Below are positions 1 to 8,345 of a stretch of 64,000 bases of DNA, piece by piece. Under the pieces are notes generated by a model. That model had not been told where the DNA came from, ran no database searches, and worked only from the letters and a program-made list of their open reading frames with translations. Numbering within the stretch: the stretch's first letter is position 1; every line of letters begins with the position of its first letter. A program made the translations under genes and the position numbers. Source of the stretch: Paenibacillus sp. 19GGS1-52 (lineage in GTDB: Bacteria > Bacillota > Bacilli > Paenibacillales > Paenibacillaceae); contig NZ_CP059724.1 of the NCBI RefSeq assembly GCF_022369515.1, forward strand, positions 496,001-560,000. Reading direction: 5' to 3'.

Positions 1-219
1 CATAATGAGGCACATGCAGAAAGAAATAAGAAGATGAATGATCTGGAAGAGAAGATTGGCCGGATAGAAATTGAGAATTCGCATTTAAGACAGAAGTACG
101 ATACGGTCCGGCAAGAAAAAGCATACCTCTCCAATATGATCAGTGACTTTACTAATCGGATGACTTTACCCTTTGCCAATACTCTGGCAGAGCGTAAAGG
201 TGGAAACGGAGATACATAA
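1..219 (+). CDS. Coiled-coil protein, 3' part only
   Basis: The reading frame is open from the first base, so the gene starts upstream of the window. An internal ATG lies at 34. The visible 72 residues are charged and heptad-like (LEEKIGRIEIENSHLRQKY), as expected for a coiled coil, followed by a short tail. There is no membrane segment. It ends 5 bp before the polysaccharide deacetylase gene, so the two are probably cotranscribed. I do not recognise the family; the function is unknown. Confidence 0.6.
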   Translation, partial: HNEAHAERNKKMNDLEEKIGRIEIENSHLRQKYDTVRQEKAYLSNMISDFTNRMTLPFANTLAERKGGNGDT

Positions 220-224
220 GATTA

Positions 225-1478
225 ATGCCATCTATTGAACCCAACACCATTCTGATGCTTGAGTTACTGTCGCTTGAGCATAAGTCAGTTGGTTATCAGC
301 TTGAGGTAGGTCTGACCTGTAATGAAGGATATACTAAATGCGTTCTCACCATCGATGAATTTACATATGATCAGTTGAATCAGTTGGGCCCCTTTTTCGG
401 GGAAAGAGTAAGATTATCGATCTATCCGAAGCGGGACCCTTTTCGACAAACGTATTACAGCACACTTGTCAAAATGAACAGAACCTTCAGTGAAACGTTG
501 TATTTTGCCTGTTCTGAAGACTATGTAGCGCAACTTCTCCAATTCAAACAGTATGAATATACCCCCTTGGAGGACGAGAGGGAATATCAGGCTGTGATTC
601 CTCCTGCAGTAGTTAAGCTTCGAAAGAATAAGTCGGCGTGGCGCGGGGGACATGTCGTTTGGCGCTGCTTAATGTTCAGTTTCCTGTTCTTTGTAATGAG
701 TCTGCGTATGGATCAGAATTTGTTGATGGAAAGCGCTGATGCTCAAGACAATTCGGTGCTTGGAGTAAGCTCCAAAGTGATCAGTTCCAGGCTACTTCCT
801 TATCTAGTCCAGACGGCCTCCATCCAAACCCAGCCCATACTTCCTTCCCTAGAACCTTCGACGCCCTCAAAGGAACAGTCTCAGTCGTATCATGATATTA
901 ATATAGATGAGGACAAATTTGAATATGGATTGCCAGATGGGTACGTGGCTTTATCCTTTGATGATGGTCCGTCTCAATATACGAAGCAGATCGTGGATAT
1001 TCTGACAGAACACAAGGTGGCTGCAACCTTTCTGTTCGTTGGCAAGAATGTATTGAAGCATCAAGATGAGGTGAGATATGCGAACGAGCATGGGATGCCG
1101 ATCGGAAACCACTCCTGGGATCACAGTGATATGACAGAGAATAGTAATGGGGAGAACGAGGAGAATCTTGCCAAGGCTAATGAGGCACTAGAACAAATTG
1201 TTCCTATGCCCATTACTATTTTCCGGCCTCCTTATGGTGCAATTAATGATAAGCTGGCCAATAAGGTGAAAGAGCAGCATATGAAGGTGCTGTTATGGAA
1301 CCGCGACCCGCAAGATTGGAAAGCTAAGAATACGGAAGAGATTCTGCAATATTTTCAAGTAGAGGACCCTTCTGGCGGGATCTATCTCCTGCATGAGAAG
1401 AGTATTACCGTTAAAGTGTTGCCGGAAATCATCGAATATCTACAGAGTAAGAACATGAAGTTCGCAATTTTTAAATAG
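225..1478 (+). CDS. Membrane-anchored polysaccharide deacetylase (NodB domain)
   Basis: Probable carbohydrate esterase family 4 enzyme that removes N-acetyl groups from peptidoglycan or another surface glycan. Residues 1-140 form a domain I do not recognise. One membrane segment lies near 145-160, then a linker, then the NodB domain from about 238. Visible motifs are FDDGP (about 244, catalytic Asp and metal Asp), HSWDHSD (about 296, metal His pair), RPPYG (about 334), DPQDW and a final LLHE. The single internal membrane segment suggests the catalytic part is outside the cell. It follows the coiled-coil gene by 5 bp and ends before a terminator. The substrate cannot be told from sequence. Confidence 0.85.
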   Translation: MPSIEPNTILMLELLSLEHKSVGYQLEVGLTCNEGYTKCVLTIDEFTYDQLNQLGPFFGERVRLSIYPKRDPFRQTYYSTLVKMNRTFSETLYFACSEDYVAQLLQFKQYEYTPLEDEREYQAVIPPAVVKLRKNKSAWRGGHVVWRCLMFSFLFFVMSLRMDQNLLMESADAQDNSVLGVSSKVISSRLLPYLVQTASIQTQPILPSLEPSTPSKEQSQSYHDINIDEDKFEYGLPDGYVALSFDDGPSQYTKQIVDILTEHKVAATFLFVGKNVLKHQDEVRYANEHGMPIGNHSWDHSDMTENSNGENEENLAKANEALEQIVPMPITIFRPPYGAINDKLANKVKEQHMKVLLWNRDPQDWKAKNTEEILQYFQVEDPSGGIYLLHEKSITVKVLPEIIEYLQSKNMKFAIFK

Positions 1479-1499
1479 ATTATTAATATTGGAATATCT

Positions 1500-1534
1500 A
1501 AGAAGCGTACCCGTTCAGGGGTGCGCTTTTTAGA
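1500..1534 (+). terminator. Intrinsic terminator after the deacetylase
   Basis: Stem AAGCGTACCC / GGGGTGCGCTT with a 5-nt loop, followed by a T run. Confidence 0.8.
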
Positions 1535-1632
1535 TATCGCAGCTAGAATACCGCGAACCCTCTTGTTTTAATAAAAAAAATTTGAGACAATAAGCAGAAC
1601 TGAACTTTAATGTTTTGAAAAGAGGATATGAA

Positions 1633-2730
1633 ATGAATAAACAATCCATTTATGGATTAACTTTAGAACAATTGACGACATGGCTTTTGGAATATGGACA
1701 TAAAAGATTTCGGGCAACCCAGGTCTGGGATTGGCTGTACCGGAAGCGGATCACAGATTTCGCGGAAATGCTCGATGTAAATAAAGAGTGCATGCTATTA
1801 TTAGCTGATCATTTCGTAATTGATACGATGGAAGAACATGTGAAGCAGGAATCCGAGGATGGAACTATTAAGTTCCTGTTCCGCTTAAAGGATGGCAACC
1901 TGATCGAAACGGTACTCATGAGACAGAAATATGGCTTGTCTGTGTGTGTCACGACCCAGGTAGGCTGCAATATCGGCTGTAGCTTCTGTGCAAGCGGATT
2001 GCTAGCCAAGAGCCGGGATCTGTCCAGTGGTGAGATTGTGGAGCAGATCATGAAGGTGCAGCAGTATCTGGATACGGTCAACCCTGAACACAAGGTCAGC
2101 CACGTTGTAGTGATGGGAATTGGCGAACCATTTGATAACTTTACGAACCTACTCAACTTTCTAACAATTATTAAGGATCATAAGGGATTAGCGATAGCTG
2201 GCAGAGGGATCACTGTATCGACGAGTGGACTTGCTGATAAAATTGTAGAATTCGCCGATGCTAATATGCAGGTGAATCTGGCCGTTTCGCTGCATGCACC
2301 TAATAATGAGCTGCGAACACGGATTATGAAGATCAACCGGGCTATTCCTATAGAGAAATTAATGTCAGCCATTGATTACTATCTGGAGAAAAGCAATCGG
2401 AGAATTACATTTGAATACATCCTGATGAAGGATGTTAATGACGGCAGGGAGCATGCTCTGGAGCTTGCGGAACTGATTGGCCATCGGCGGCAGCTGGTTA
2501 ACGTGAACTTAATTCCATATAATCCGGTTGATGAGCACAGCCAATATCAAAGAAGTGAACTGGAATCTATACGGGCCTTTTTTGACACCTTGAAGAAGCA
2601 GGATGTGAGCGTGAGTACTCGTCTTGAGCATGGGGTAGATATTGATGCCGCTTGCGGGCAGCTCAGAAGCAAACAAATCAAGAAGTCCAAAGAGAACAGC
2701 TTGACTAAGGATAGTATGGTAGCAGGCTGA
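1633..2730 (+). CDS. rlmN: 23S rRNA/tRNA C2-adenine methyltransferase RlmN family (radical SAM)
   Basis: RlmN uses a 4Fe-4S cluster and two SAM molecules to methylate C2 of A2503 in 23S rRNA (and A37 of some tRNAs). From ATG 1633 the cluster motif CxxxCxxC is at C112, C116 and C119. The mechanistic cysteines are C105 (in [10 protein letters not shown]) and C341 (in DIDAACGQL), and the MGIGEP motif matches Bacillus RlmN. An upstream in-frame TTG at 1615 lacks a ribosome site. The ATG at 1633 follows AGAGGAT and is preferred. Length (365 aa) is normal. It stands alone with its own terminator, away from the prpC-prkC neighbourhood where Bacillus rlmN usually lies, so it may be a second copy. A Cfr-type role is less likely from the motifs but not excluded. 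Confidence 0.88.
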   Translation: MNKQSIYGLTLEQLTTWLLEYGHKRFRATQVWDWLYRKRITDFAEMLDVNKECMLLLADHFVIDTMEEHVKQESEDGTIKFLFRLKDGNLIETVLMRQKYGLSVCVTTQVGCNIGCSFCASGLLAKSRDLSSGEIVEQIMKVQQYLDTVNPEHKVSHVVVMGIGEPFDNFTNLLNFLTIIKDHKGLAIAGRGITVSTSGLADKIVEFADANMQVNLAVSLHAPNNELRTRIMKINRAIPIEKLMSAIDYYLEKSNRRITFEYILMKDVNDGREHALELAELIGHRRQLVNVNLIPYNPVDEHSQYQRSELESIRAFFDTLKKQDVSVSTRLEHGVDIDAACGQLRSKQIKKSKENSLTKDSMVAG

Positions 2731-2748
2731 AATAAGTTCTAGCGACAG

Positions 2749-2777
2749 AAGCGTATCCCTAAGGATGCGCTTTTTTG
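2749..2777 (+). terminator. Intrinsic terminator after rlmN
   Basis: Stem AAGCGTATCC / GGATGCGCTT, 4-nt loop, then six T. Confidence 0.8.
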
Positions 2778-2811
2778 CGAGTTCTTTTACAGAATATAGC
2801 TTTACAAAAAG

Positions 2812-3081
2812 ATGCTAACCCGGCAGAAGCTCCAGCCATCAAAGAGCAGGCTAGGCAACCGACTGGAACGGAAAGGACTAGTGATTAAGCAACAAGTCCC
2901 TGCCAGTCAAAAGGAAGTATGCTTCACTTTAACCCCTATCGGGTATACATTGTGGGAGCTTCATGAAGAGGGTCATCAGAAACCCGTACAGCAGTTGTTG
3001 TAGCTCCTTAGCAGATATCGTCCCGATGAGCTTGAGGTTATTGGACGTTTTCTTGATGATTTAGTGAATCGGATAGAGTAG
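2812..3081 (+). pseudogene. MarR-family regulator remnant
   Basis: The first 63 codons encode a typical MarR helix-turn-helix end and wing (SRLGNRLERKGLV, then KEVCFTLTPIGYTLWELHEEGH). An in-frame TAG at 3001 interrupts the gene. The same frame then continues for 25 codons (SRYRPDELEVIGRFLDDLVN) with the final helix expected of MarR proteins. The N-terminal dimerisation helix and the first half of the DNA-binding domain are missing, and there is no ribosome site. I read it as a decayed regulator. Readthrough or a small expressed fragment cannot be excluded. Confidence 0.65.
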
Positions 3082-3249
3082 ACATGACCGATACGAGGGA
3101 TAAAGTAGGACTTCACTGGAAAAACTGGTTGATATCATGCTCCAAACCTACAGATTGCGAAGAAATCCTGGCTGTAAGGAATCATTCGCTTATCTTTTTG
3201 TGATACAATTACGTTTGGTAGTTATAAGGAAAAGAGGTTGATTGAAGCA

Positions 3250-3537
3250 ATGCTGAAATTTACGAGTTATAAAGTGGACAATCTAAAGGACCCATTTGGT
3301 ATTCTAACCGGTAAGAGATATGAATTCGTCATCAATCTGGACGTTCCAGAGGATGATGAACTGTACGTAGAGAATGGGGTATCCGCTCGTGTGATCGTTA
3401 AAGTGGAAGATGAGCAGACTAGTATCGTTAGCTACGATTTGCAGGAAACAACAACAGGTAATGTTCTGGAATTCGATTTTGAAGAAGACGAGGAAGCAGC
3501 ACTGGTCCTTTTCTGTAAAGAGCATTTGCCGGAATAA
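3250..3537 (+). CDS. Conserved small acidic protein (DUF6509-like)
   Basis: 95 residues from ATG 3250 (GAGG 12 nt upstream); an in-frame TTG at 3238 abuts the GAGG and is unlikely to be the start. The protein starts LKFTSYKVDNLKDPFGILTGKRYEF and ends in an acidic stretch (FEEDEEAALVLF). It is probably a soluble all-beta protein, with no signal or membrane segment. The opening resembles the uncharacterised DUF6509 family from memory; I cannot confirm this. It stands alone, with a TACAAT-like -10 near 3205 and a very strong terminator behind it. Function unknown. Confidence 0.7.
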   Translation: MLKFTSYKVDNLKDPFGILTGKRYEFVINLDVPEDDELYVENGVSARVIVKVEDEQTSIVSYDLQETTTGNVLEFDFEEDEEAALVLFCKEHLPE

Positions 3538-3548
3538 AAAAATGTAAG

Positions 3549-3597
3549 AAAGCAACGGCTTCACCGTCCTATAGATAGGACGGCGAAGCCGTTGCTT
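3549..3597. terminator. Bidirectional terminator, 23-bp stem
   Basis: A near-perfect stem (AAAGCAACGGCTTC, one A/C mismatch, CCGTCCTAT) with a 2-nt AG loop, flanked by A and T runs. It separates the convergent genes ending at 3537 and 3603. Its core (CGGCTTC.CCGTCC / GGACGGCGAAGCCG) resembles the first hairpin of the dispersed 105-bp repeat at 17647 and 48029. Confidence 0.85.
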
Positions 3598-3602
3598 TTG
3601 TA

Positions 3603-4352
3603 TTACAGGCAGCTATCCACATAATGATGGATCTGTTTATTCCACCAAGGCCAGTCATGATCGACATCCTTGCCCCAATATTCTATGCGGGCCGGGATTT
3701 TTTTGTGGTGCAGCAGGTCCTGAAGGCGGCGAGTTTCGTGCAGCATCTCATCTTCGTAGGCTCCCTGTCCGACGCAAAGGATAATGTTGCTATGTCTGTA
3801 TTGCTCTAGATAGTATTCATCATGCAGTTCAGGCAAGTAGTTTAGAGGTGAATTCAGATACACTTGTTCACTGACATAGTCACCAAAGAAATAATGGGTG
3901 GAATAAACGCCGCTAAGGGCGATTAAGGTATCAAAGTACTGCGGGTAACGGAAGAAGAAGCTGGCACCGTAATAAGCTCCCATCGAGCAGCCGGAGATTA
4001 GAATTTTCTGGTCGGCTCCACCATTGTTCCATTTACTTTGGTGAAGGATGCCAGGAATCAATTCCTGTGAGATATATTTATCATATTGCTCGTGCCGGTT
4101 GATCTTGTCTTCGACATTCCAGTGGGAAGAGAAGAATGTTTCCTCATCGATACTGTCACAGGCCCAGATCTGCAGCTTGCCTGCTTCGATGAAAGGCTGA
4201 AGCGTGTCTACCATTCCTGAATCCTCATACTGATAAAATCTCCCTAACGATGTAGGGAATACAAGCATAGGTTTTCCGGCATGACCATATATTTTATATT
4301 CCATCTCTCTATTTAAAAAGTGACTGTACTCTTTGTGGTAGCTGATCTTCAT
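3603..4352 (-). CDS. Esterase-family alpha/beta hydrolase
   Basis: 249-residue cytoplasmic protein of the putative-esterase (esterase D-like) family. The nucleophile elbow is GCSMGA with Ser123. A likely catalytic His lies near the end in DVDHDWPWW, and the N-terminal part has the fold's beta strands (KPMLVFPTSLGRF). There is no signal peptide. It starts 13 bp downstream of the ATP-grasp gene, so the two form an operon. Proteins of this type are often annotated next to ATP-grasp ligases, which suggests hydrolysis of an ester or thioester linked to the ligase product. That is inference; the substrate is unknown. Confidence 0.8.
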   Translation of the reverse strand: MKISYHKEYSHFLNREMEYKIYGHAGKPMLVFPTSLGRFYQYEDSGMVDTLQPFIEAGKLQIWACDSIDEETFFSSHWNVEDKINRHEQYDKYISQELIPGILHQSKWNNGGADQKILISGCSMGAYYGASFFFRYPQYFDTLIALSGVYSTHYFFGDYVSEQVYLNSPLNYLPELHDEYYLEQYRHSNIILCVGQGAYEDEMLHETRRLQDLLHHKKIPARIEYWGKDVDHDWPWWNKQIHHYVDSCL

Positions 4353-4365
4353 CCCTTAACACACC

Positions 4366-5535
4366 CTATCCCTCTTCTTGTTGAACATAATTCACGATGT
4401 TCCGAACCTCTTCTAATTGGCCTGAGCGGAATTGATATGCGCTATTCCCCATGGCTCTGCTAAATACTTCCTCAATTTCATTATAATTTACGATTTGTGG
4501 ACCAAAGGTGTGAAGTATATCCTCGTGGCTATGGACATAATGCTTATGTTGTTTGCGGCTGGCATATCCGGTGTAATATTTGCCCTCATAAGGTCCGCCA
4601 ACCTCATTATGTACGATCATACTGGCCCATTCTTTATAGATATCTACGTCATAGGTGAAATTGATCGCATCGGTCATCCAGGCTCCAGGGGGTCTCATAT
4701 TAACCTCAAGGGCAATAATCCGACCGTCCTTATTCGACTTGAATAATTCGATATGGAAGAAGCGTTCTTTAATCTCAAAAGCCTTCAAAATGCCTCTGCC
4801 GGCGCTCTCAACCTCAGGACTGATGTCCTTCAGACAGTAATAGGTGAGGTGGTCATTGTTATTCACTACATCCATTACGCTGTTCTCGAACAGATGGCTT
4901 ACTGCAAACCGCACCTCACCGTTAATATCCACCAGTCCGTCATAAGTAAGAATGATCCCGTCGATGAATTCTTCAATAATAAAGGCAACATCAGCTGGTT
5001 TTGTGTTGAAAAAGTGGTCTAACTCCTCAAGGTTATTAATCTTATAGGTCATGCTGGCCCCAGAGCCGAGATCCGGTTTGACGACTAATGGGAAACCGGT
5101 GTTCTGAATAAACGCCTCTACGCTTTCGCGAGTAGTCCCCGTCGAGAATTGGACTGTACTCACACCACTTTTATGAAAAAATTCCTTCATTTTAGACTTT
5201 TGCTTCAGATTATAGACAAAATCCGTTTTGGTGCCATAAATATTAAAGTCTGTACGAATTTGGGCATCCAGCTCCAGCCAATATTCATTGAGAGACTCGA
5301 ATCGATCGATTTTGCCATATTTATGAGTGAAGAATCCGACTGCTCTCAGAATCTCCTCATAGCTCTCCAGATCATTAACTTTGTAATACTCTGTTAGTGA
5401 AGCTTTCAGCTTGTCCTCAAGATGTGTATATTCAATATCTCCGATTCCTAAAACCGTCGCTCCCTGTGCGTGTAAATGGTAACAAAAGTCGGCACTATTC
5501 TTAGGGAAATGAGGGGAAAAAAATATAAAGTTAAT
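4366..5535 (-). CDS. ATP-grasp carboxylate-amine/thiol ligase, probable AUU start
   Basis: ATP-grasp enzymes join a carboxylate to an amine or thiol through an acylphosphate. Visible motifs are FPLVVKPDLGSGASMTYKI (ATP-binding lysine loop), FIIEEFIDG and LEVNMRPPGAWMTD (Mg-binding Glu/Asn). The first in-frame ATG is at 5190, inside the protein. The frame stays open and family-like upstream, to a segment reading NFIFFSPHFPKNSADFCYHL and then VLGIGDIEY, the usual N-terminus of this family. No ATG, GTG or TTG exists there. ATT at 5535-5533 sits 9 nt after AAAGGGG and would give 389 residues. Start by rare AUU is therefore proposed. The esterase gene follows. Confidence 0.8.
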   Translation of the reverse strand: MNFIFFSPHFPKNSADFCYHLHAQGATVLGIGDIEYTHLEDKLKASLTEYYKVNDLESYEEILRAVGFFTHKYGKIDRFESLNEYWLELDAQIRTDFNIYGTKTDFVYNLKQKSKMKEFFHKSGVSTVQFSTGTTRESVEAFIQNTGFPLVVKPDLGSGASMTYKINNLEELDHFFNTKPADVAFIIEEFIDGIILTYDGLVDINGEVRFAVSHLFENSVMDVVNNNDHLTYYCLKDISPEVESAGRGILKAFEIKERFFHIELFKSNKDGRIIALEVNMRPPGAWMTDAINFTYDVDIYKEWASMIVHNEVGGPYEGKYYTGYASRKQHKHYVHSHEDILHTFGPQIVNYNEIEEVFSRAMGNSAYQFRSGQLEEVRNIVNYVQQEEG

Positions 5536-5544
5536 GCGAACCAG

Positions 5545-5551
5545 CCCCTTT
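5545..5551 (-). promoter_or_regulatory. Ribosome site deciding the AUU start
   Basis: AAAGGGG on the minus strand, 9 nt before the ATT codon at 5535. It is the only Shine-Dalgarno-like sequence near the family-conserved N-terminus. CTG at 5544 directly abuts it and is too close to be used. Confidence 0.65.
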
Positions 5552-5631
5552 GCTTAAATGTAATTCCGAGTTAATTTGTATGATTAATTTAATCTACCAG
5601 TTTCGTCAACATTCGTCAATCCTCTAGGCTG

Positions 5632-6048
5632 TTATTCAAGATGTGTTCGGTTTAGCCGGGCTAGCAAGGTTCCAAAGGTCTGACGTTCTTCGGCGGTCCA
5701 GTCGGCCAGTAATAGTTTATATCGTTCCAGTCTGACTTTTTTAGCTTCGCTGAGCTTCGCTGCACCTAACTCGGTAATCCGAAAGTTGCTGGATCTCCCA
5801 TCCTGCGGGTCCGGCAGCCGCACTACGTAACCTTTAGATTCCAGAACACTGGTCTGTCTGCTAAGGGTAGATATATCTAAGCGGAATTCATCGGCTAGGG
5901 CCTTCACGCCCAGTGGCTGATGAATAGACAGATGATGGAGCAGGGTATAGGTAGAGCGGTCCAGACCCCCATGTTTCCGATCCAAAGAAGCACGGCGAAT
6001 GAGCGAGATCAGTTCATTATTAATGAGTTCAAGATTCTTATCCTCCAT
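5632..6048 (-). CDS. MarR-family transcriptional regulator
   Basis: 138 residues with the winged helix-turn-helix of MarR proteins: VKALADEFRLDISTLSRQTSVLESKGYVVR is the recognition region, followed by the wing PDPQDGRSSNFRITELG. It is divergent from the MFS pump gene at 6257. The shared gap carries two identical-type palindromes, one over the pump's -10 box. The likely role is repression of the pump, and perhaps of itself, released by a small toxic ligand. It has no cysteine, so a thiol-oxidation switch of the OhrR type is unlikely. Confidence 0.88.
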   Translation of the reverse strand: MEDKNLELINNELISLIRRASLDRKHGGLDRSTYTLLHHLSIHQPLGVKALADEFRLDISTLSRQTSVLESKGYVVRLPDPQDGRSSNFRITELGAAKLSEAKKVRLERYKLLLADWTAEERQTFGTLLARLNRTHLE

Positions 6049-6138
6049 ATGAAAGTTTCCTCCATAATAAATTTCAGTGCTTGTCTAAACATTATAAATG
6101 AAGATCATAAATGAAAGCGCACAATGATGTAAAGCATA

Positions 6139-6197
6139 TTGACTTTCATCATTGTGGTTGTATAATACAATTATATATAACTCATTGTATCATACAA
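6139..6197 (+). promoter_or_regulatory. Promoter with two TTGTATnATACAA operators
   Basis: -35 TTGACT (6139-6144), 16-nt spacer, -10 TATAAT (6161-6166). The palindrome TTGTATAATACAA (6158-6170) covers the -10 box. A second copy, TTGTATCATACAA, lies at 6185-6197; starts are 27 bp apart. Both arms are identical in the two copies. The position fits repression of the MFS gene by the divergent MarR protein. Confidence 0.75.
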
Positions 6198-6256
6198 CTA
6201 ATTTCAAATATATGTGGTTATTTATGCAGCGATGGAGTACAGAGGAGAGAATTTTG

Positions 6257-7729
6257 ATGAATAAGCAAGCTGTGAAGAATCCGGCCTTTTGGCCGATTAT
6301 CTTCGCCATCTTTTTTGGGAATTTCATGGCCATCTTAAGCACGACTACAATTAATGTAGCCTTTCCGGTATTTATGAAGGACTTTGATGCAGATATTAGT
6401 ACCGTTCAATGGATGATTACCGGATATTTGCTGGCTACAGGGATCGTTGCGCCGGTCGTTGGCTATTTTGGTGATAAGTGGAGCTATAAACGACTATATC
6501 TATTTGCCTTATCGGGCTTTACGCTATTTTCCGCATTATGTACGATCGCCTGGAATATTGATTCTCTGATTACCTTTCGTATTCTGCAAGGGGTATTCGG
6601 CGGGTTAATTATTCCCACAACATTGACGATGATCTATCAATTTATTGGAAAAGGAAAACAGGCCTTTGCGCTGAGCCTATGGAGTCTCTCCTCGATGCTT
6701 GCTCCAGCTTTTGGACCTACGCTCGGCGGCTGGCTTACTGGTTATTTTGGCTGGGAATCCTTATTTATTATCAATCTGCCGATTGGCATCATTGCCATCG
6801 TTGTAGCATTTAAATGCTTGCCCAATCTCCGGGGTGCTATCGTACCCAAAATATTTGACTTGCCCGGCTTTGTCACTGTCGTGCTGAGCAGTGCCTTCAT
6901 TATTCTGGCTTTTAGCAAAGGGAATGCTTGGGGCTGGACCTCTTGGAAGACGCTGGGTCTCCTATTTGTTGGAGCGGTTATACTAGCGTATTTCATACGC
7001 AGGGAGCTGTCCATTAAGGAACCACTGCTTAATCTGAAAGTGTTTCAACAGAAACAGTTTACGTATAGTCTGATCATTAACTGTATTATTACCATCGCTT
7101 TATACGCGGGGACCTTTTTGATTCCGATTTTCTTGCAGGATGTTCAGCAGTCTACTCCTTTAAATACAGCCTTGGTGCTGCTGCCAGGCTCGATAGTAAT
7201 GGCTATATTGTCTCCCATTGTCGGCAAGCTTTATTCTAGAATTGGACCCTTTTGGCTTATTCTTAGCGGTATGGTGCTGCTGATTATTTCGACCTGGGAG
7301 CTAAGCCATATTACACTGAATGCTACGCATGTATATGTGGCGTCATGGATGGGGCTTCGGTCTGTAGGGATTGCTTTGGCCTTTATGCCGGTCACCAATG
7401 CAGGAATGTCTGCTATTCCCAAAGAGTATTCGGGTCATGCTTCTTCAGTCACAAGCTGGGTACGTCAGGCCACCGGAGCGTTGTCCATTGCCATCTTTAG
7501 CTCTTTGCTCGCCGCCAGAGCGTTGACCCATCAGAAGGAACTAAGCGAAGGTGCCGCCACCACATCAGCTTTTATCAAAGCTCAAGGGATGACCTTTAGT
7601 GTACAGGACGTGTTCCTTGTAGCTACGTTTATTGGCGTGGTTGCGATTCCGCTTACGTTCCTCCTGAGAGAGGGAAAGAAACAATCAATTCCGGTACTTA
7701 AGGTTACAACAGTAAGAAAGGTACAATGA
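6257..7729 (+). CDS. MFS drug efflux transporter, DHA2 (14-TM) family
   Basis: 490 residues from ATG 6257 (AGGAG 9 nt upstream). A longer frame from 6152 would start inside the operator and is rejected. The many hydrophobic segments and motifs such as WMITGYLLATGIVAPVVGYFGDKW (motif A region), RILQGVFGGLIIPTTLTM and GPTLGGWL (motif C) fit EmrB/QacA-type proton antiporters. The membrane protein probably exports drugs or another toxic compound. The adjacent divergent MarR gene and its operators suggest substrate-induced expression. The substrate is not predictable. Confidence 0.88.
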   Translation: MNKQAVKNPAFWPIIFAIFFGNFMAILSTTTINVAFPVFMKDFDADISTVQWMITGYLLATGIVAPVVGYFGDKWSYKRLYLFALSGFTLFSALCTIAWNIDSLITFRILQGVFGGLIIPTTLTMIYQFIGKGKQAFALSLWSLSSMLAPAFGPTLGGWLTGYFGWESLFIINLPIGIIAIVVAFKCLPNLRGAIVPKIFDLPGFVTVVLSSAFIILAFSKGNAWGWTSWKTLGLLFVGAVILAYFIRRELSIKEPLLNLKVFQQKQFTYSLIINCIITIALYAGTFLIPIFLQDVQQSTPLNTALVLLPGSIVMAILSPIVGKLYSRIGPFWLILSGMVLLIISTWELSHITLNATHVYVASWMGLRSVGIALAFMPVTNAGMSAIPKEYSGHASSVTSWVRQATGALSIAIFSSLLAARALTHQKELSEGAATTSAFIKAQGMTFSVQDVFLVATFIGVVAIPLTFLLREGKKQSIPVLKVTTVRKVQ

Positions 7730-7752
7730 ATCAGGGAATCAGGGAATCAGGG
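7729..7752 (+). repeat. Three tandem AATCAGGG units
   Basis: The 8-bp unit AATCAGGG is repeated three times without interruption, starting on the last base of the MFS stop codon. It is a short microsatellite with no obvious function. Confidence 0.85.
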
Positions 7753-7884
7753 CGATTATTTGAATAACCGTGCAATTGCTCTGGAATGCTAATATTTTGA
7801 AGATATTCTTAGATTCTACTTGATTTAGAGGATAAGAAGAGAGAATAGCGAGAAATATGGCGAAATATCGAATATTATGCATGT

Positions 7885-7912
7885 TTGATATTTAGCTATA
7901 ATGCGTTATACT
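7885..7912 (+). promoter_or_regulatory. SigA-type promoter in gene-free region
   Basis: -35 TTGATA (7885-7890), 16-nt spacer, -10 TATACT (7907-7912). No protein-coding frame follows, so it would drive the candidate RNA below. Confidence 0.5.
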
Positions 7913-7918
7913 CTAGGC

Positions 7919-8345
7919 ATCACCAATGGAACCGTATTCATTACGCTAAAGGCGGTTGCCGAGGTGGTTGTTTTGAAAGGAATAAGCTTTTCAAGCAAGA
8001 AACATCTTGCGGTCGAAGGAGCGTGATTCCGTTGCAACAGGTAAGCGAAGCGTACTGAAACGATTGTTCACACTAGGGGAAACGTCCGTGAAAACGTTTT
8101 TCGTGAGATCGTGTACGCGGGAACTCATCCCATATGCAAGACATGGAGCAATACTCCGGACAGGAGTGCACGGGTAATTCGAAAACGCACGGTTAACAAG
8201 ATTAAGTTGAATAATGAATAAGGGTCACCATGTCAAGGATATGGATTGATGTTGGAGGAAATGATTGAATTGAATAGTGGAATGAACACATAAGTCCCCG
8301 TTGCCTTATAAATTATAAGGATAGCGGGGATTTATGCGTTTATAA
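7919..8345 (+). ncRNA. Candidate structured non-coding RNA, about 420 nt
   Basis: The 651-bp gap between 7730 and 8380 has no convincing reading frame on either strand. A promoter is followed by dense local pairing. Examples are GCAAG/CTTGC (7995-8010), CCAT/ATGG (8130-8146) and ACTCC/GGAGT (8153-8167), the last two enclosed by CGTG (8110) and CACG (8172) as a junction. It ends at a stem CCCCG..CCTTATAA/TTATAAGG..CGGGG (8296-8339). I checked from memory against RNase P type B, tmRNA, T-box and cobalamin riboswitches and saw none of their conserved cores. Identity unknown; it could also be a relic of a mobile intron. Confidence 0.4.

Noticed and set aside
3549..3597. Start of a CRISPR-like or attachment site
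   Set aside because: A single perfect hairpin between convergent genes with flanking A/T runs is simply a bidirectional terminator.
6152..6256. Earlier start for the DHA2 pump
   Set aside because: It would begin inside the -35/-10 region and the MarR operator; ATG 6257 has AGGAG.
7860..7960. Possible T-box leader (AATGGAACCG)
   Set aside because: No specifier loop, no antiterminator pattern around it and no aminoacyl-tRNA synthetase or amino-acid gene follows.
7982..7995. AATAAGCTTTTCAA as a fifth LacI operator
   Set aside because: It differs at several positions from TGAAAAGCTTTTCA, is not next to any sugar gene and lies inside the candidate RNA.
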